Source: Candidatus Woesearchaeota archaeon CG_4_10_14_0_2_um_filter_33_13 (GTDB lineage Archaea > Nanobdellota > Nanobdellia > Woesearchaeales > GW2011-AR9). Taken from it: 35,500 bases of DNA. This document shows positions 16,611 to 26,627 of this stretch, piece after piece. The position numbers and the translations under genes are program-made. The notes beneath the pieces are model-generated. The model ran no database searches, was not told the DNA's origin, and saw only the letters and a program-made list of their open reading frames with translations. How positions within the stretch are numbered: position 1 is the first letter of the stretch; each line of letters starts with the position of its first letter. The DNA lies in the NCBI GenBank assembly GCA_002792115.1, contig PFNQ01000048.1:1-35500 (forward strand), in the 5' to 3' direction.

Positions 16611-18470
16611 ATGACAGATAAAAAATTTAGTGGAGCAACAATTGGAATTGATTTAGGTACAACCTTTTCAGCTATGGCTGTATTAGAGGGTGGAAAACCA
16701 AGCATTATTTCTAATGTTGAGGGAACAAGAACTACACCTAGTGTAGTACATATTAAAGATGGCGAAATTATCGTCGGACAGATTGCCAGGAATCAGGCTA
16801 TTGTTGATCCTTCTCATACAATTCGTTCTATTAAAAGAAAGATGGGTAGTAATGAGAAAGTTGAGATTGATGGTAAGGAATACACTCCTGAACAGATCTC
16901 TGCAATGATTTTACAAAAGTTAAAGAAAGATGCAGAAGATTACATTGGGCAGCCTGTTAAGAATGCAGTAATTACTGTACCTGCTTACTTTAATGATTCT
17001 CAAAGACAAGCAACAAAACATGCAGGAGAGATTGCCGGTTTAAACGTATTAAGGATAATCAACGAACCTACTGCAGCAGCATTAGCTTATGGTTTAGATA
17101 AACAAGATAGGACTCACACTATTTTAGTTTTTGACTTTGGTGGTGGAACTTTTGATGTTTCTATCCTTGAATTAGGAGATGGAGTATTTGAAGTTAAAGC
17201 TACTAATGGCGATAACATGTTAGGTGGAGATGATGTTGATGAAATTATCATGAACCATTTAATTAGTAATTTTAAAAAGTCAACTGGGATTAATTTGAAC
17301 AATGATCCAACAGCTGTGCAAAGATTAAAGGAAGCATCAGAGAAAGCAAAGATTGAACTTTCCACTAAGGCTAAGGTTGAGATCAGTTTACCTTTTATCA
17401 CTGCTGATCAAAATGGACCAAAGCATATCAAAGAAGAGTTGACTAAGGCTAAATTTGAAGAATTAATTGCTGACATCTTGCGGAGATTAGAAATACCTAC
17501 TCGAAACGCACTTAAGGACGCAAATTTGAGTTTAGACAAGCTTGACAAAGTTATTTTTGTTGGTGGTTCTACTAGAACTCCTGCAGTGCAAGAATTAGTT
17601 AAGAGATTAACCGGAAAGGAAGGAGACAAATCAGTTAATCCTGACGAGGCAGTAGCAGTAGGTGCAGCAATCCAAGCTGGAGTTATGGCTGGAGACGTTA
17701 AAGATGTTTTATTATTAGATGTCACACCTCTATCACTCGGTATTGAAACACTTGGCGGAGTTTTTACTAAGTTGATTGATCGTAACAGTACGATTCCAAC
17801 TAGGAAAAGCCAAGTGTTCAGTACCGCAGCTGATAATCAGACTGCAGTAACTATTAGGGTTGCACAGGGTGAAAGGTCAATGTTTAACGACAACAAGTTG
17901 TTAGGTCAATTTGATCTAGTTGGTATTCCACCAGCTCCGAGGGGAGTTCCTCAAGTTGAAGTCACTTTTGATATTGATGCTAACGGAATACTTAACGTCG
18001 GAGCTAAGGATCTTGGTACTGGAAAAGAACAGACTATCAAACTTACTGGATCAAGCAGCTTGAGTAAAGATGAAGTTGAGAAGATGCGTCAAGATGCAGA
18101 GAAGTATGCTGCTGAAGATGAGCAAAAGAAAGCTAAGATTGAAGCAGACAACAATGCTGAATCTGTTATCTTTCAAACAAAAAAAGTCTTGGATGAGTTT
18201 AAGGACAAGGTTGATGCAGCTACCAAGAAAAAGATTGAGGATAAGATCAAAGAGTTAGAAGAAGCTAAAGTTAAAGGCGATACTACTGAGATCAACCAGA
18301 AGATTGAAGAAGTTAACAAAGTTGTCCAAGAGATTGGTGCTAAAGTGTATCAAGATGCTGCTGCTAAAGGGCAAGCTGAACAACCTCAGAATGATGGGGA
18401 AGAGAAAACTGAAAGCAAGAAGAAGGGCGAGAAGGTAGTTGACGCTGACTTCAAAGAAAAGAAAGGATAA
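16611..18470 (+). CDS. dnaK: molecular chaperone DnaK (Hsp70)
   Basis: [55 protein letters not shown]. Confidence 0.98.
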   Translation: MTDKKFSGATIGIDLGTTFSAMAVLEGGKPSIISNVEGTRTTPSVVHIKDGEIIVGQIARNQAIVDPSHTIRSIKRKMGSNEKVEIDGKEYTPEQISAMILQKLKKDAEDYIGQPVKNAVITVPAYFNDSQRQATKHAGEIAGLNVLRIINEPTAAALAYGLDKQDRTHTILVFDFGGGTFDVSILELGDGVFEVKATNGDNMLGGDDVDEIIMNHLISNFKKSTGINLNNDPTAVQRLKEASEKAKIELSTKAKVEISLPFITADQNGPKHIKEELTKAKFEELIADILRRLEIPTRNALKDANLSLDKLDKVIFVGGSTRTPAVQELVKRLTGKEGDKSVNPDEAVAVGAAIQAGVMAGDVKDVLLLDVTPLSLGIETLGGVFTKLIDRNSTIPTRKSQVFSTAADNQTAVTIRVAQGERSMFNDNKLLGQFDLVGIPPAPRGVPQVEVTFDIDANGILNVGAKDLGTGKEQTIKLTGSSSLSKDEVEKMRQDAEKYAAEDEQKKAKIEADNNAESVIFQTKKVLDEFKDKVDAATKKKIEDKIKELEEAKVKGDTTEINQKIEEVNKVVQEIGAKVYQDAAAKGQAEQPQNDGEEKTESKKKGEKVVDADFKEKKG

Positions 18471-18510
18471 GTTTTTAACTTATTTATTTTTTTAATTTTT
18501 ATTTTTAAAG

Positions 18511-19845
18511 ATGGCAGAGATTAATTTCGATGAGTATGAAGTTACTGCTAGTCACAATTCTGATTTGTTAACTCAAGATCTAATTTTTCAAGGAATTCTT
18601 AATGGAGCACGATTTAGTGATTTTGGTTTAAGTTTTGATTATCCTTTGATGTATTATGATCATCGCACCGGAGATATTGGTTGGAACAAGAAACAAGTTA
18701 CAGAAATTAGAGAGACCCTATTAACTTTGGAGCAATATGATCAGTTAATTAAATTACTTGATAACAATCTTTCTGAGTATAAATTATTTCTTAAAAGATT
18801 TTCCAATGAATTAATGCTGGCAAAGGATACCTCTGAGGTAATTAAAGAGTTCTTTACACATTCTATAATGGTTACGAAGGCTATTGCATTGCATATTTTT
18901 GAATATGGTCTTAGTAACTATCTAGAAAAACACGGCGTTAAACTTGAATCACTAAATTCTTATACTACTGAAACTGCTAAAGCAATGTCTTTACTGAAAA
19001 ATATTTCTGTCAAATTTAATTCCAAATTAATCTTATTTAAAGAAGGGGGATCTTTAGATCTAGAGCTTAAGAAGGCCTTAATTAGTTTTATTGATGAATT
19101 TGGATATTTGGGGATGATCTACTTTAAAGGTAGTCCTTGGACACTTTGGGATGTTATTGAGATGGTTAATAATTCTATTAATCTTCCTGAAGGAAAACAA
19201 GGTTCTGATAATAATTTGGATAATAAATATGTTTATTATTTAGAACAGTTAATCCGCTTAAGAACAGAATCGTGGGAAGTAATGTGTCGTGCGTGTTATC
19301 TTTTTAGGACGATGGTTAAAGATAATTTCTCCGAAATAATTAATTATAATAATCTATTGGAGATGCGAATTAGTGAAGTTATTGATGTCTTGTCTGGAAA
19401 GTTTGTTGATAAAGTAGAGGTGAGTTCTAGAAAATATTTTTTATTACAGTTAACAAAGGACGGTTTAGAAATTTCAAAAGTTACTAAGAAGAGTATCTCA
19501 GAAAAAAATAATCTTTGTGTTGAAAAGATTGTTAAGGGTCAAATAGCACATTTAGGTAAGGTTGTTGGTAAGGCCAAAGTCGTTTTGAGTCCTAAGGAAT
19601 GTGATAAGGTTGATGTTGGCGATATAATTATAGCTAAAATGTCAACTCCTGATTATCTACCTGCGATGGTTAAGGCAGCAGCTTTCGTAACAGATGTTGG
19701 AGGAATAACTTCTCATGCTTCAATTGTTTCTAGAGAAATGAAAAAGCCATGCATCATTGGAACTAAAATTGCTACTCACATTTTTAATGATGGAGATTTA
19801 ATTGAGGTTGATGCTAATACTGGCGTTGTGAGGATAATAAAATGA
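18511..19845 (+). CDS. stand-alone PEP-utilising-enzyme mobile (phosphohistidine swivel) domain protein with novel N-terminal region
   Basis: C-terminal GKVVGKAKVVLSP...GDIIIAKMSTPDYLPAMVKAAAFVTDVGGITSHASIVSREMKKPCIIGT. Confidence 0.85.
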   Translation: MAEINFDEYEVTASHNSDLLTQDLIFQGILNGARFSDFGLSFDYPLMYYDHRTGDIGWNKKQVTEIRETLLTLEQYDQLIKLLDNNLSEYKLFLKRFSNELMLAKDTSEVIKEFFTHSIMVTKAIALHIFEYGLSNYLEKHGVKLESLNSYTTETAKAMSLLKNISVKFNSKLILFKEGGSLDLELKKALISFIDEFGYLGMIYFKGSPWTLWDVIEMVNNSINLPEGKQGSDNNLDNKYVYYLEQLIRLRTESWEVMCRACYLFRTMVKDNFSEIINYNNLLEMRISEVIDVLSGKFVDKVEVSSRKYFLLQLTKDGLEISKVTKKSISEKNNLCVEKIVKGQIAHLGKVVGKAKVVLSPKECDKVDVGDIIIAKMSTPDYLPAMVKAAAFVTDVGGITSHASIVSREMKKPCIIGTKIATHIFNDGDLIEVDANTGVVRIIK

Positions 19846-20465
19846 ACTCAACGAGACAAATGAATCTGCCGACAGAACAAGAATGCTTGCAGTACTTTGA
19901 AGAGTTTAAAGTACCTAGCAATATTTTCAAGCATTGTTTGAAGGTGCAGAGTGTTTCAGTATTTTTAGCAGAAAAACTAATTCAAGATGGAATATCTGTC
20001 AATGTCCAATTAGTTAGTTGTTTATCATTAATTCATGATCTTTTTAAACCAGTTGTTATTGAAAATTTTAAGCCCTTTAGCGGTGAGGTAGTTACTCCTG
20101 AACAAATATCTATTTGGAAAGAATTAAGGGAAAAATATTCTGGTAAGTTTGAGAATGATATTGCGTACGAATTTTTTAAGGAGGAATACCCGCTTCTGGC
20201 TTTAACAATAAAAAATGGTTGTGATCCTGGACAAGAAAAGGAGTCTTGGGAAGAGAAGATTGTCCATTATGTTGATTGGAGAACCTCTGAAGATCAATTA
20301 ATTTCATTAAATACCAGAATGGATATCTTAGAGAAACGTTATCCCAATGAGGAGAAATGGGGATTATTTAGGCAGATTGCACAAGATACAGAGAAAGATT
20401 TATTTAACCAACTTAGATTCAAACCAGAACAATTAGCAGAAGAGATGAACAGAAATGGCCAATAA
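19842..20465 (+). CDS. HD-domain protein
   Basis: IFKHCLKVQSVSVFLAEKL...LSLIHDLFKP...HYVDWR; 4-nt ATGA overlap with upstream gene. Confidence 0.75.
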   Translation: MNSTRQMNLPTEQECLQYFEEFKVPSNIFKHCLKVQSVSVFLAEKLIQDGISVNVQLVSCLSLIHDLFKPVVIENFKPFSGEVVTPEQISIWKELREKYSGKFENDIAYEFFKEEYPLLALTIKNGCDPGQEKESWEEKIVHYVDWRTSEDQLISLNTRMDILEKRYPNEEKWGLFRQIAQDTEKDLFNQLRFKPEQLAEEMNRNGQ

Positions 20466-21570
20466 AGATTATTATAAGATTTTAGGAGTAGAAAAGAGTG
20501 CAACTAAAGAAGAGATCAAAAAAGCGTTTAAGAAATTAGCGTTAAAATTTCATCCAGACAGAGCTCCCGAAGATAAGAAGAAAGAGTCCGAAGAACAATT
20601 TAAAGAAATTAATGAGGCCGTTTCTGTTTTAGGTGATGATAAGAAAAGACAACAGTATGATCAGTATGGAAGTTCTGCTTTTCAAGGTGGATCTTCTGGA
20701 TTTGAAGGGTTTGATTATTCTGATGTAATGTCACAGTTCCGTTCTGGTGCGTTTGGAAATTTTGATGACATTTTTGAAAGTCTGTTTGGTGGTGGAAGTA
20801 GCAGAGGAAAAAGTAGAGCAAGAAGAGGAAATGATTTAGCATATGAAACTTCTATCACTTTAGAAGAGGTTGCTAAGGGAACGAAACAGGAATTAAATCT
20901 AAATAAGTTAGAACATTGTCCGGAATGTCATGGTAAGGGTGCTAAAGAATTTACTCAATGTCATCATTGTCACGGTTCTGGTTACATGAAAAAAACTCAG
21001 AGAACACCATTTGGATTGTTTCAACAAACCGGTCCATGTCCTTATTGTAATGGTCAAGGTCAATTACCAAAAGATTCTTGCAGTAGTTGTGGTGGGGACG
21101 GATTAATTAGAAAAAGAAAAGATATTGAAATTGAAATTCCTGCAGGAGTAGAAGACGGAATGCGTTTAAGAGTTGCAGGAGAAGGTGAAGTTGGTTCACA
21201 AGGTGGGCCAAGTGGTGATTTGTATGTTATCATCAGTGTTAAGGAACATAAATTCTTTGAAAGAGATGAAGATGATTTGTTAATAACAATCCCCATTTCA
21301 TTTACTCAAGCTGTTTTAGGAGATGAAATTGAGGTTCCAACTATTACTGGAAAAGCAACGTTAACAATTCCTGCCGGTACAGATTCAGAAACTACATTTA
21401 GAATGAGGGGGCAAGGTATGCCACATCTGCGTGGTTCTGGTAAGGGAGATCAAATGGTTAAAATGCAGATTGAAGTTCCAAAGAAATTGAATAAGAAACA
21501 AAAAGATTCTTTAAAACAGTTTGGTGAGGATAAACCAAGTAAAAGTTTCTTTAAGAAGTTTTTTGGATAA
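20455..21570 (+). CDS. dnaJ: co-chaperone DnaJ (Hsp40)
   Basis: J domain with HPD (FHPDRAP), G/F region, four CxxCxGxG-type zinc repeats. Confidence 0.97.
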   Translation: MANKDYYKILGVEKSATKEEIKKAFKKLALKFHPDRAPEDKKKESEEQFKEINEAVSVLGDDKKRQQYDQYGSSAFQGGSSGFEGFDYSDVMSQFRSGAFGNFDDIFESLFGGGSSRGKSRARRGNDLAYETSITLEEVAKGTKQELNLNKLEHCPECHGKGAKEFTQCHHCHGSGYMKKTQRTPFGLFQQTGPCPYCNGQGQLPKDSCSSCGGDGLIRKRKDIEIEIPAGVEDGMRLRVAGEGEVGSQGGPSGDLYVIISVKEHKFFERDEDDLLITIPISFTQAVLGDEIEVPTITGKATLTIPAGTDSETTFRMRGQGMPHLRGSGKGDQMVKMQIEVPKKLNKKQKDSLKQFGEDKPSKSFFKKFFG

Positions 21571-21648
21571 TTTCTTGTTAATTATCTTTTTATTTATCTT
21601 TTTATTTTCATAAATTATTAAATTAGTTTTATTTTTAAGTCTTATTTT

Positions 21649-21924
21649 TTAAAAGCCAAATGATTTTTCAAAGCCTTGCATTTCTCTCCATTTTTGTACA
21701 AAATCATCGCCAGTTTCTGTGATAATTAAGTAAGTATTATCTTTGTTATTCTTGACAACTTCAATCATTTCTTTCTCTATTAGTTCATCTAGATATAGCT
21801 TAAGCTGAGCATGGGACAGGTTTGCTTTATACATTAGGTGGGTAGGTTTAATTTTTCCGTTTTTGTTTTGGATTGCTTCTAACATATCCCCCACAATGTC
21901 AATTCTTGTTCTTTTTTTTGCCAT
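21649..21924 (-). CDS. archaeal winged-helix protein
   Basis: KKRTRIDIVGDMLEAIQNKNGKIKPTHLMYKANLSHAQLKLYLDELIEKEMIE. Confidence 0.75.
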   Translation of the reverse strand: MAKKRTRIDIVGDMLEAIQNKNGKIKPTHLMYKANLSHAQLKLYLDELIEKEMIEVVKNNKDNTYLIITETGDDFVQKWREMQGFEKSFGF

Positions 21925-22603
21925 AATGTTTGACCATGATAAATCCGGTTAACAATAACCCATAACCTAATAATTGAATTAACTCTGCTAAAACATAAAA
22001 TTGTCTTGTGATCAAAAGGAATATGAAAATTAATTGGCTCAAGGCAATAATCATAAAGGCTTTGTAAATAACCTTAGCAGAAATTTCTTTGTTATTTTTA
22101 CTATTGATTCTTAATTTGTAAAGTATTGATAATATGAACAATAATGTTGTTAAATGGAAAATATAATGTGCTGAGGAAGTAAAATAGGTTATCAAGATAA
22201 GGAAATATATTGTAAATAAAGGCAAAGGCGACCCTTGATTTTTATAATAAACTAAGAATAATAAATAGAATCCTAATAAGGTTAAAAATCGGAATAATAA
22301 TGTTCCCCAGATTGAGAAGATTGCAATTTGTTCTATTGTTTGATAAGCAATAGTAATAAACCCAATTTGTTTAGTATGCCATTCAACATTATAAATTACA
22401 AAGTTAGTAGTTATCTTAAACAGGAAAGAGATCATTAACAATAATGCTCCTCCAGAAAATAAGAGATAATTCTTGTTTTTTCGGTTAAGTTTGTAATATT
22501 GTCTAGTATAATAAGCAATGAGAAACAGTACTACAACGCTGACTACATCTATGACAATATCAATTCCATAAAACCATGGTGGACTATAAACAAGGTTAAC
22601 CAT
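21899..22603 (-). CDS. multi-TM membrane protein, co-transcribed with downstream winged-helix protein
   Basis: Repeated hydrophobic segments; overlaps the winged-helix ORF. Confidence 0.7.
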   Translation of the reverse strand: MVNLVYSPPWFYGIDIVIDVVSVVVLFLIAYYTRQYYKLNRKNKNYLLFSGGALLLMISFLFKITTNFVIYNVEWHTKQIGFITIAYQTIEQIAIFSIWGTLLFRFLTLLGFYLLFLVYYKNQGSPLPLFTIYFLILITYFTSSAHYIFHLTTLLFILSILYKLRINSKNNKEISAKVIYKAFMIIALSQLIFIFLLITRQFYVLAELIQLLGYGLLLTGFIMVKHYGKKKNKN

Positions 22604-22725
22604 AGACGGAAATTTAACTTTTTAGTTTAAAAAACTTATGCTGTTGGTCTCTAGTAGTTCTCTCTAGAACACATCTGCAATGGTCATTTATAAGAGTTTT
22701 ACAAATTAGTTGTTGGTGATAACAA

Positions 22726-22881
22726 ATGAAAACAAAGACTAACTTAATTAAGGATAAAGGATCTTACACCGGCTTTTTAAATTGGTTAAAAGCCGATGAA
22801 AGAGAATATTTGAAGTATCGGAAAGAGAAAGAAGATAAGGGTCAGCATTGGAACAAACAATTTGTTCAGAATTATTTTTAG
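22726..22881 (+). CDS. 51-aa hypothetical protein (not in supplied ORF track)
   Basis: Translated by eye: MKTKTNLIKDKGSYTGFLNWLKADEREYLKYRKEKEDKGQHWNKQFVQNYF*; GGTGAT SD just upstream. Confidence 0.6.
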   Translation: MKTKTNLIKDKGSYTGFLNWLKADEREYLKYRKEKEDKGQHWNKQFVQNYF

Positions 22882-22950
22882 TGTGATCTCTTATTTTCTT
22901 ACTTTCCATTTTTCAGTTAAATTTAATAAGGGTGCGTAATTTATAGTTTT

Positions 22951-23280
22951 ATGGTAGTTCCAAAATTTAAGCAGAAATGTGCTATGTGTAAGACTAACTG
23001 GGTGGAGATGTTTTCTCGTAAACAATTTCCAATTTGTTCTAAATGTCAGATGAAAAAGTTGAACAAACCGATTGAAGATCCTAAATTCAAAAAGATGTTT
23101 GATCTTCCGACAGAATTATATGAAAAATCTTCCTTCTTAAGAAATATTAAAGAAGCATATTTGCGATTTGGTAATTTAACCGAGAAACAGATTGAAGCTT
23201 TTAAGAAAACTGTTAAGGATTTAAAGGAAAATAAAGAACCAGGAACAGCTAAACCTACCAAAGCAGTTAAAGAAGATTAA
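22951..23280 (+). CDS. putative zinc-binding protein
   Basis: CAMCKTNWVEMFSRKQFPICSKCQ four-Cys motif. Confidence 0.7.
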   Translation: MVVPKFKQKCAMCKTNWVEMFSRKQFPICSKCQMKKLNKPIEDPKFKKMFDLPTELYEKSSFLRNIKEAYLRFGNLTEKQIEAFKKTVKDLKENKEPGTAKPTKAVKED

Positions 23281-24221
23281 TGGTACATTTTTTGCCATCT
23301 TGGATCTTTAGCAACATCAGCAAGATTTCTTCCCAAAACTAAATCTCTTTTACCTCTTAATAATATGGCGTTTCCGTCGCTTTTTACAAAAATTGCTCGA
23401 GAGACATTGTGTTTTGCCGATGTAAATCCTGATCCGCCCTCACCATTATATTCAAAAATGGGTTTTTTCTTTAGCTCTTGCATTCTTGCCATTGCATTAT
23501 CAACATTGGTTAATTGATCAGAAACAGAATATGCCATGTACATTAATCCTAATTCAATTAAGTATTCTACAAACTTTTCAGATAACACATCATTTATATT
23601 TTCATCTCTAACCGTTATAACTCCACCAAAAAGAGCCCTTCTTGATTTTAAGTAATCGGTAGCTTTAACAAGTTTATTGAAAGAACCTCTACCTCGAATT
23701 AAATCGTTTACAGGTTGAAATCCATCAATACTTAAAGCGATAGTATAATTTGGTTGATCCACTAAATGATCTAATGGTCCGGCATGTTTTGCTAGATAGT
23801 GGCCATTTGTGCAACTAAAAAAAGATGTTGTTGGATGAGTTCTAACAATATCCTCAATTAATCCTATTGTTTCTTGTTGTAGTGGTTCTCCACCATACAG
23901 GTTGATCACTCGGATACCCATATCAACTGCTTCTTGGACAATACTATTGGCGAGTCTGGGGTCGATTATATCTTTTTTTCTGCGTTCATCAATTGGGATA
24001 TAACATCCATCGCATCGGTATGGGCAAAAACTGGTTAATTCTAAGTTTAAAGAAGTAGGTGATAGGGTTCCGTTTTTATTTTGTCGTGCAACTTCTCGTT
24101 CATGATGTAAATATGTGTGTCCTAATATTGCTAAAGAACTAAGTTTGACATCTCTTAATCCTCTTGCTACTAATGACAAAGGGATGCTTTTTGCAATATT
24201 ACTTATTAATTGGTAGGTCAT
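23277..24221 (-). CDS. radical SAM protein
   Basis: CPYRCDGCY (CxxxCxxC), INLYGGEPLQ, ALSIDGFQPVNDLIRGRGSF. Confidence 0.9.
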   Translation of the reverse strand: MTYQLISNIAKSIPLSLVARGLRDVKLSSLAILGHTYLHHEREVARQNKNGTLSPTSLNLELTSFCPYRCDGCYIPIDERRKKDIIDPRLANSIVQEAVDMGIRVINLYGGEPLQQETIGLIEDIVRTHPTTSFFSCTNGHYLAKHAGPLDHLVDQPNYTIALSIDGFQPVNDLIRGRGSFNKLVKATDYLKSRRALFGGVITVRDENINDVLSEKFVEYLIELGLMYMAYSVSDQLTNVDNAMARMQELKKKPIFEYNGEGGSGFTSAKHNVSRAIFVKSDGNAILLRGKRDLVLGRNLADVAKDPRWQKMYH

Positions 24222-26596
24222 CTTAATTCTGCAATTCTATCTCTATAATTTAAGTAGTGGCCTAACATTATGGCGGCTTTGTCATCATTCTTAAATACGG
24301 GAATACCTTCGTTCTGTAACAATTGCCTTAAGGGGTCATACTCTGATCCTCCATCTATGCTAACTACAAAGGGCTTGTTATAATCTCTAGCAAGTTTAGC
24401 AACTATTGGCCCGAAGGCATCATCAGCACGTATGTCATGAGACCTGCCATCTGGCAAAAGTAATTCTGGAAGGGTTATTGTCTGCATCTTGGTTGTGTTT
24501 GGAGTTAATCCAATAATTAAACCGTCAACGTTGTCATCTTCTAATAATGGGCGACAGATATCATCATACATTTTATCGTCGCATGCTGCAGTTAGATCTA
24601 AGACTGCACTTAAGTCTATGTAATCAAGTACTCCTTTGCTTTCGTAAACTGCGCGAAGTTTTGCTAGAGTCTCTTCAGTACAACTTGCAGATTGTAATCT
24701 TGCTTTTTCTAAAGCATCAGCGATGGAAACTTTCCCATATCCGGCATTATTCATTCCAACGACTTGTGGTTTTCTATCTTTTGTAGAATAATCTTTGCCA
24801 TCAAATAAAGAACTTAATTTAGCAATTGTTCTAAATTCTTCAATGCTTTCTGCTATATATACTCCTGCTTGTTCTAATACTGCCTCTAGCACAGAATATG
24901 CTCCAGCAGTTGAGGCCGTATGTCCGGCAGTAGCATCAGCACCATCTTTGGTTCTTCCGCCTTTAAGGACAATTACTTCTTTGCCATTTTTAATCGCGTG
25001 TCTAGCTTCTTGGGCAAATCGTAATCCATCACATTCTTGAAATGCTTCTATGTAAAATGCGCAGGTGTGGATCTGTTGTTGTTCAGTAAAATAATGTAAA
25101 AATTCGCTGACAGAAACATCTATTTGGTTACCATTTGTAACATTAAAAGCAGCAAGGCCATTAAAATCGCTAGTTAAAGAAACCCCAAATCCGCCGCTTT
25201 GAGCATACAAAGCTAAATTATTAAATGGTTTACCCGTTGGAGAATTTTTAATAGCTGGAACAAAAGTTAAATCCACATCGGTCGTTCTAATTCCTACACA
25301 ATTAGGCCCGACTAATAAAGCGCCTTTGCTTTCTGTTACTCTAGAATCAGTTAATAACGTCTTTAATTGTTCTCCGTAAGTGGCAGTACCAGAACTTTCT
25401 CCGAATCCACTTGTAACTACAATAAAAGATTCTGTTAAGTCGGCGTTTAAGACCTCCTCAATGTTTCTTACCGCAACTGGAGCGGGCGTGGCAACTACAA
25501 AAGTATCCAGTTTTTTGTTGCCTAATGCGACTCTAAGTTCCTCAACAGAAGAATAACATTTACATCCACTAATTTCTGTCGCTCTTGGGTGAACAATATA
25601 AATGTTATCTTCTCTAAATCCGGAATGAATTAAATTTTCTACTATTCCGCGGCCGATGTTTGGACCATTGCCAGAAACTCCAATAAACCCAACCCTTTTT
25701 GGGTTTAGTAAATTTCCAATCTTATGGACTGGTCGCTGAACGTCATGATGATGGATAGTGCTAAATCTTAATAAGCCGTCTAGTGGTGTTAATCTTTCAC
25801 CAACTGCAAAAGGATTAATTTCTAACTCATCGATGTTCCATCGAGCTTCTGGGCTTAGATGAGAATAATGTCTGGCTAATTCAGTAAATAGTTTAGTTAC
25901 TCTACTTAGTTCGCTATCTTCAACTTTATGAGAAACTCCGCGAACTTTTCCGCTTACTAATTGGTAAGTTGTAGTTCTTTGTATTCTTTCTAACTCATCA
26001 CCCAAAAAAGCTGAACTAATCGATGTTGATCCATGTAAATGCTGAGACAAAAACTCTGTTGCTGTTCCACCGGGGCCAAAGAGTAAAATCGGGCCAAATG
26101 CGTCATCATTCTTTATCCCCATTAAAAGTTCAGTGCCATAAGCATTTGAAGTAAAAGGTACATATTCTACAACCAGTACTCCTTGCAAATCATTAGCTAT
26201 TTCGGTAGTTAGTCGATCGCCATCTCTTAAGAATTGTTGATAGGGTGCCGGAGCTTGTTGTGGATGTTTAATAAGGTGGCGTGCAAATGCTCTGGGAACA
26301 TCATCTTGCATTCTGCGAACGGTCTCTTCTAATGAATCGGTATGTGTAATCTTTACTCCTCCTACATCAGATTTATGAAGAATGTGTGGGTGAGAAACTT
26401 TAACTACAACTTTTCCTTGCATTTCTGTTCGTTGTTGCGGTTGTGTTATTAATTCAAATCTGGGTGTGTTAATTCCAGCAATTTGCATGATTCTGTAAAC
26501 TTCATGCTCAAACAAAACATTTCTTTTCTCAGAAGCAGCTTGCTCAAAAATAATATCAATTGTTGCAAAATCTAAATCCCTAGTCTCACTCCACAA
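24218..26596 (-). CDS. ADP/NDP-forming acyl-CoA synthetase, fused, with ATP-grasp (beta) part N-terminal to CoA-binding/ligase (alpha) part
   Basis: N-terminal VVVKVSHPHILHKSDVGGVKI...ELEINPFAV; then PKRVGFIGVSGNGPNIGRGIVENL; GADATAGHTAS phosphohistidine loop. Confidence 0.88.
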   Translation of the reverse strand: MWSETRDLDFATIDIIFEQAASEKRNVLFEHEVYRIMQIAGINTPRFELITQPQQRTEMQGKVVVKVSHPHILHKSDVGGVKITHTDSLEETVRRMQDDVPRAFARHLIKHPQQAPAPYQQFLRDGDRLTTEIANDLQGVLVVEYVPFTSNAYGTELLMGIKNDDAFGPILLFGPGGTATEFLSQHLHGSTSISSAFLGDELERIQRTTTYQLVSGKVRGVSHKVEDSELSRVTKLFTELARHYSHLSPEARWNIDELEINPFAVGERLTPLDGLLRFSTIHHHDVQRPVHKIGNLLNPKRVGFIGVSGNGPNIGRGIVENLIHSGFREDNIYIVHPRATEISGCKCYSSVEELRVALGNKKLDTFVVATPAPVAVRNIEEVLNADLTESFIVVTSGFGESSGTATYGEQLKTLLTDSRVTESKGALLVGPNCVGIRTTDVDLTFVPAIKNSPTGKPFNNLALYAQSGGFGVSLTSDFNGLAAFNVTNGNQIDVSVSEFLHYFTEQQQIHTCAFYIEAFQECDGLRFAQEARHAIKNGKEVIVLKGGRTKDGADATAGHTASTAGAYSVLEAVLEQAGVYIAESIEEFRTIAKLSSLFDGKDYSTKDRKPQVVGMNNAGYGKVSIADALEKARLQSASCTEETLAKLRAVYESKGVLDYIDLSAVLDLTAACDDKMYDDICRPLLEDDNVDGLIIGLTPNTTKMQTITLPELLLPDGRSHDIRADDAFGPIVAKLARDYNKPFVVSIDGGSEYDPLRQLLQNEGIPVFKNDDKAAIMLGHYLNYRDRIAELR

Positions 26597-26627
26597 TAGT
26601 AATTTAAATTAAGCGTAGTTAATTTAT

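Noticed and set aside
17114-17725. Two long minus-strand ORFs antisense to dnaK
   Set aside because: They lie inside a strongly conserved CDS and have Ser/Thr/Pro-rich translations typical of antisense shadow frames; no independent SD or domain.
18070-18258. Lys/Arg-rich [24 protein letters not shown] in dnaK
   Set aside because: Out-of-frame translation of the DnaK helical lid region.
23277-23280. Convergent genes sharing overlapping stop codons (TTAA), also seen at 31540-31543
   Set aside because: Simple consequence of compact gene packing with TAA stops; no further function suggested.
24547-25040. Plus-strand ORFs antisense to the acyl-CoA synthetase
   Set aside because: Shadow frames of a well supported coding gene; no recognisable domain.
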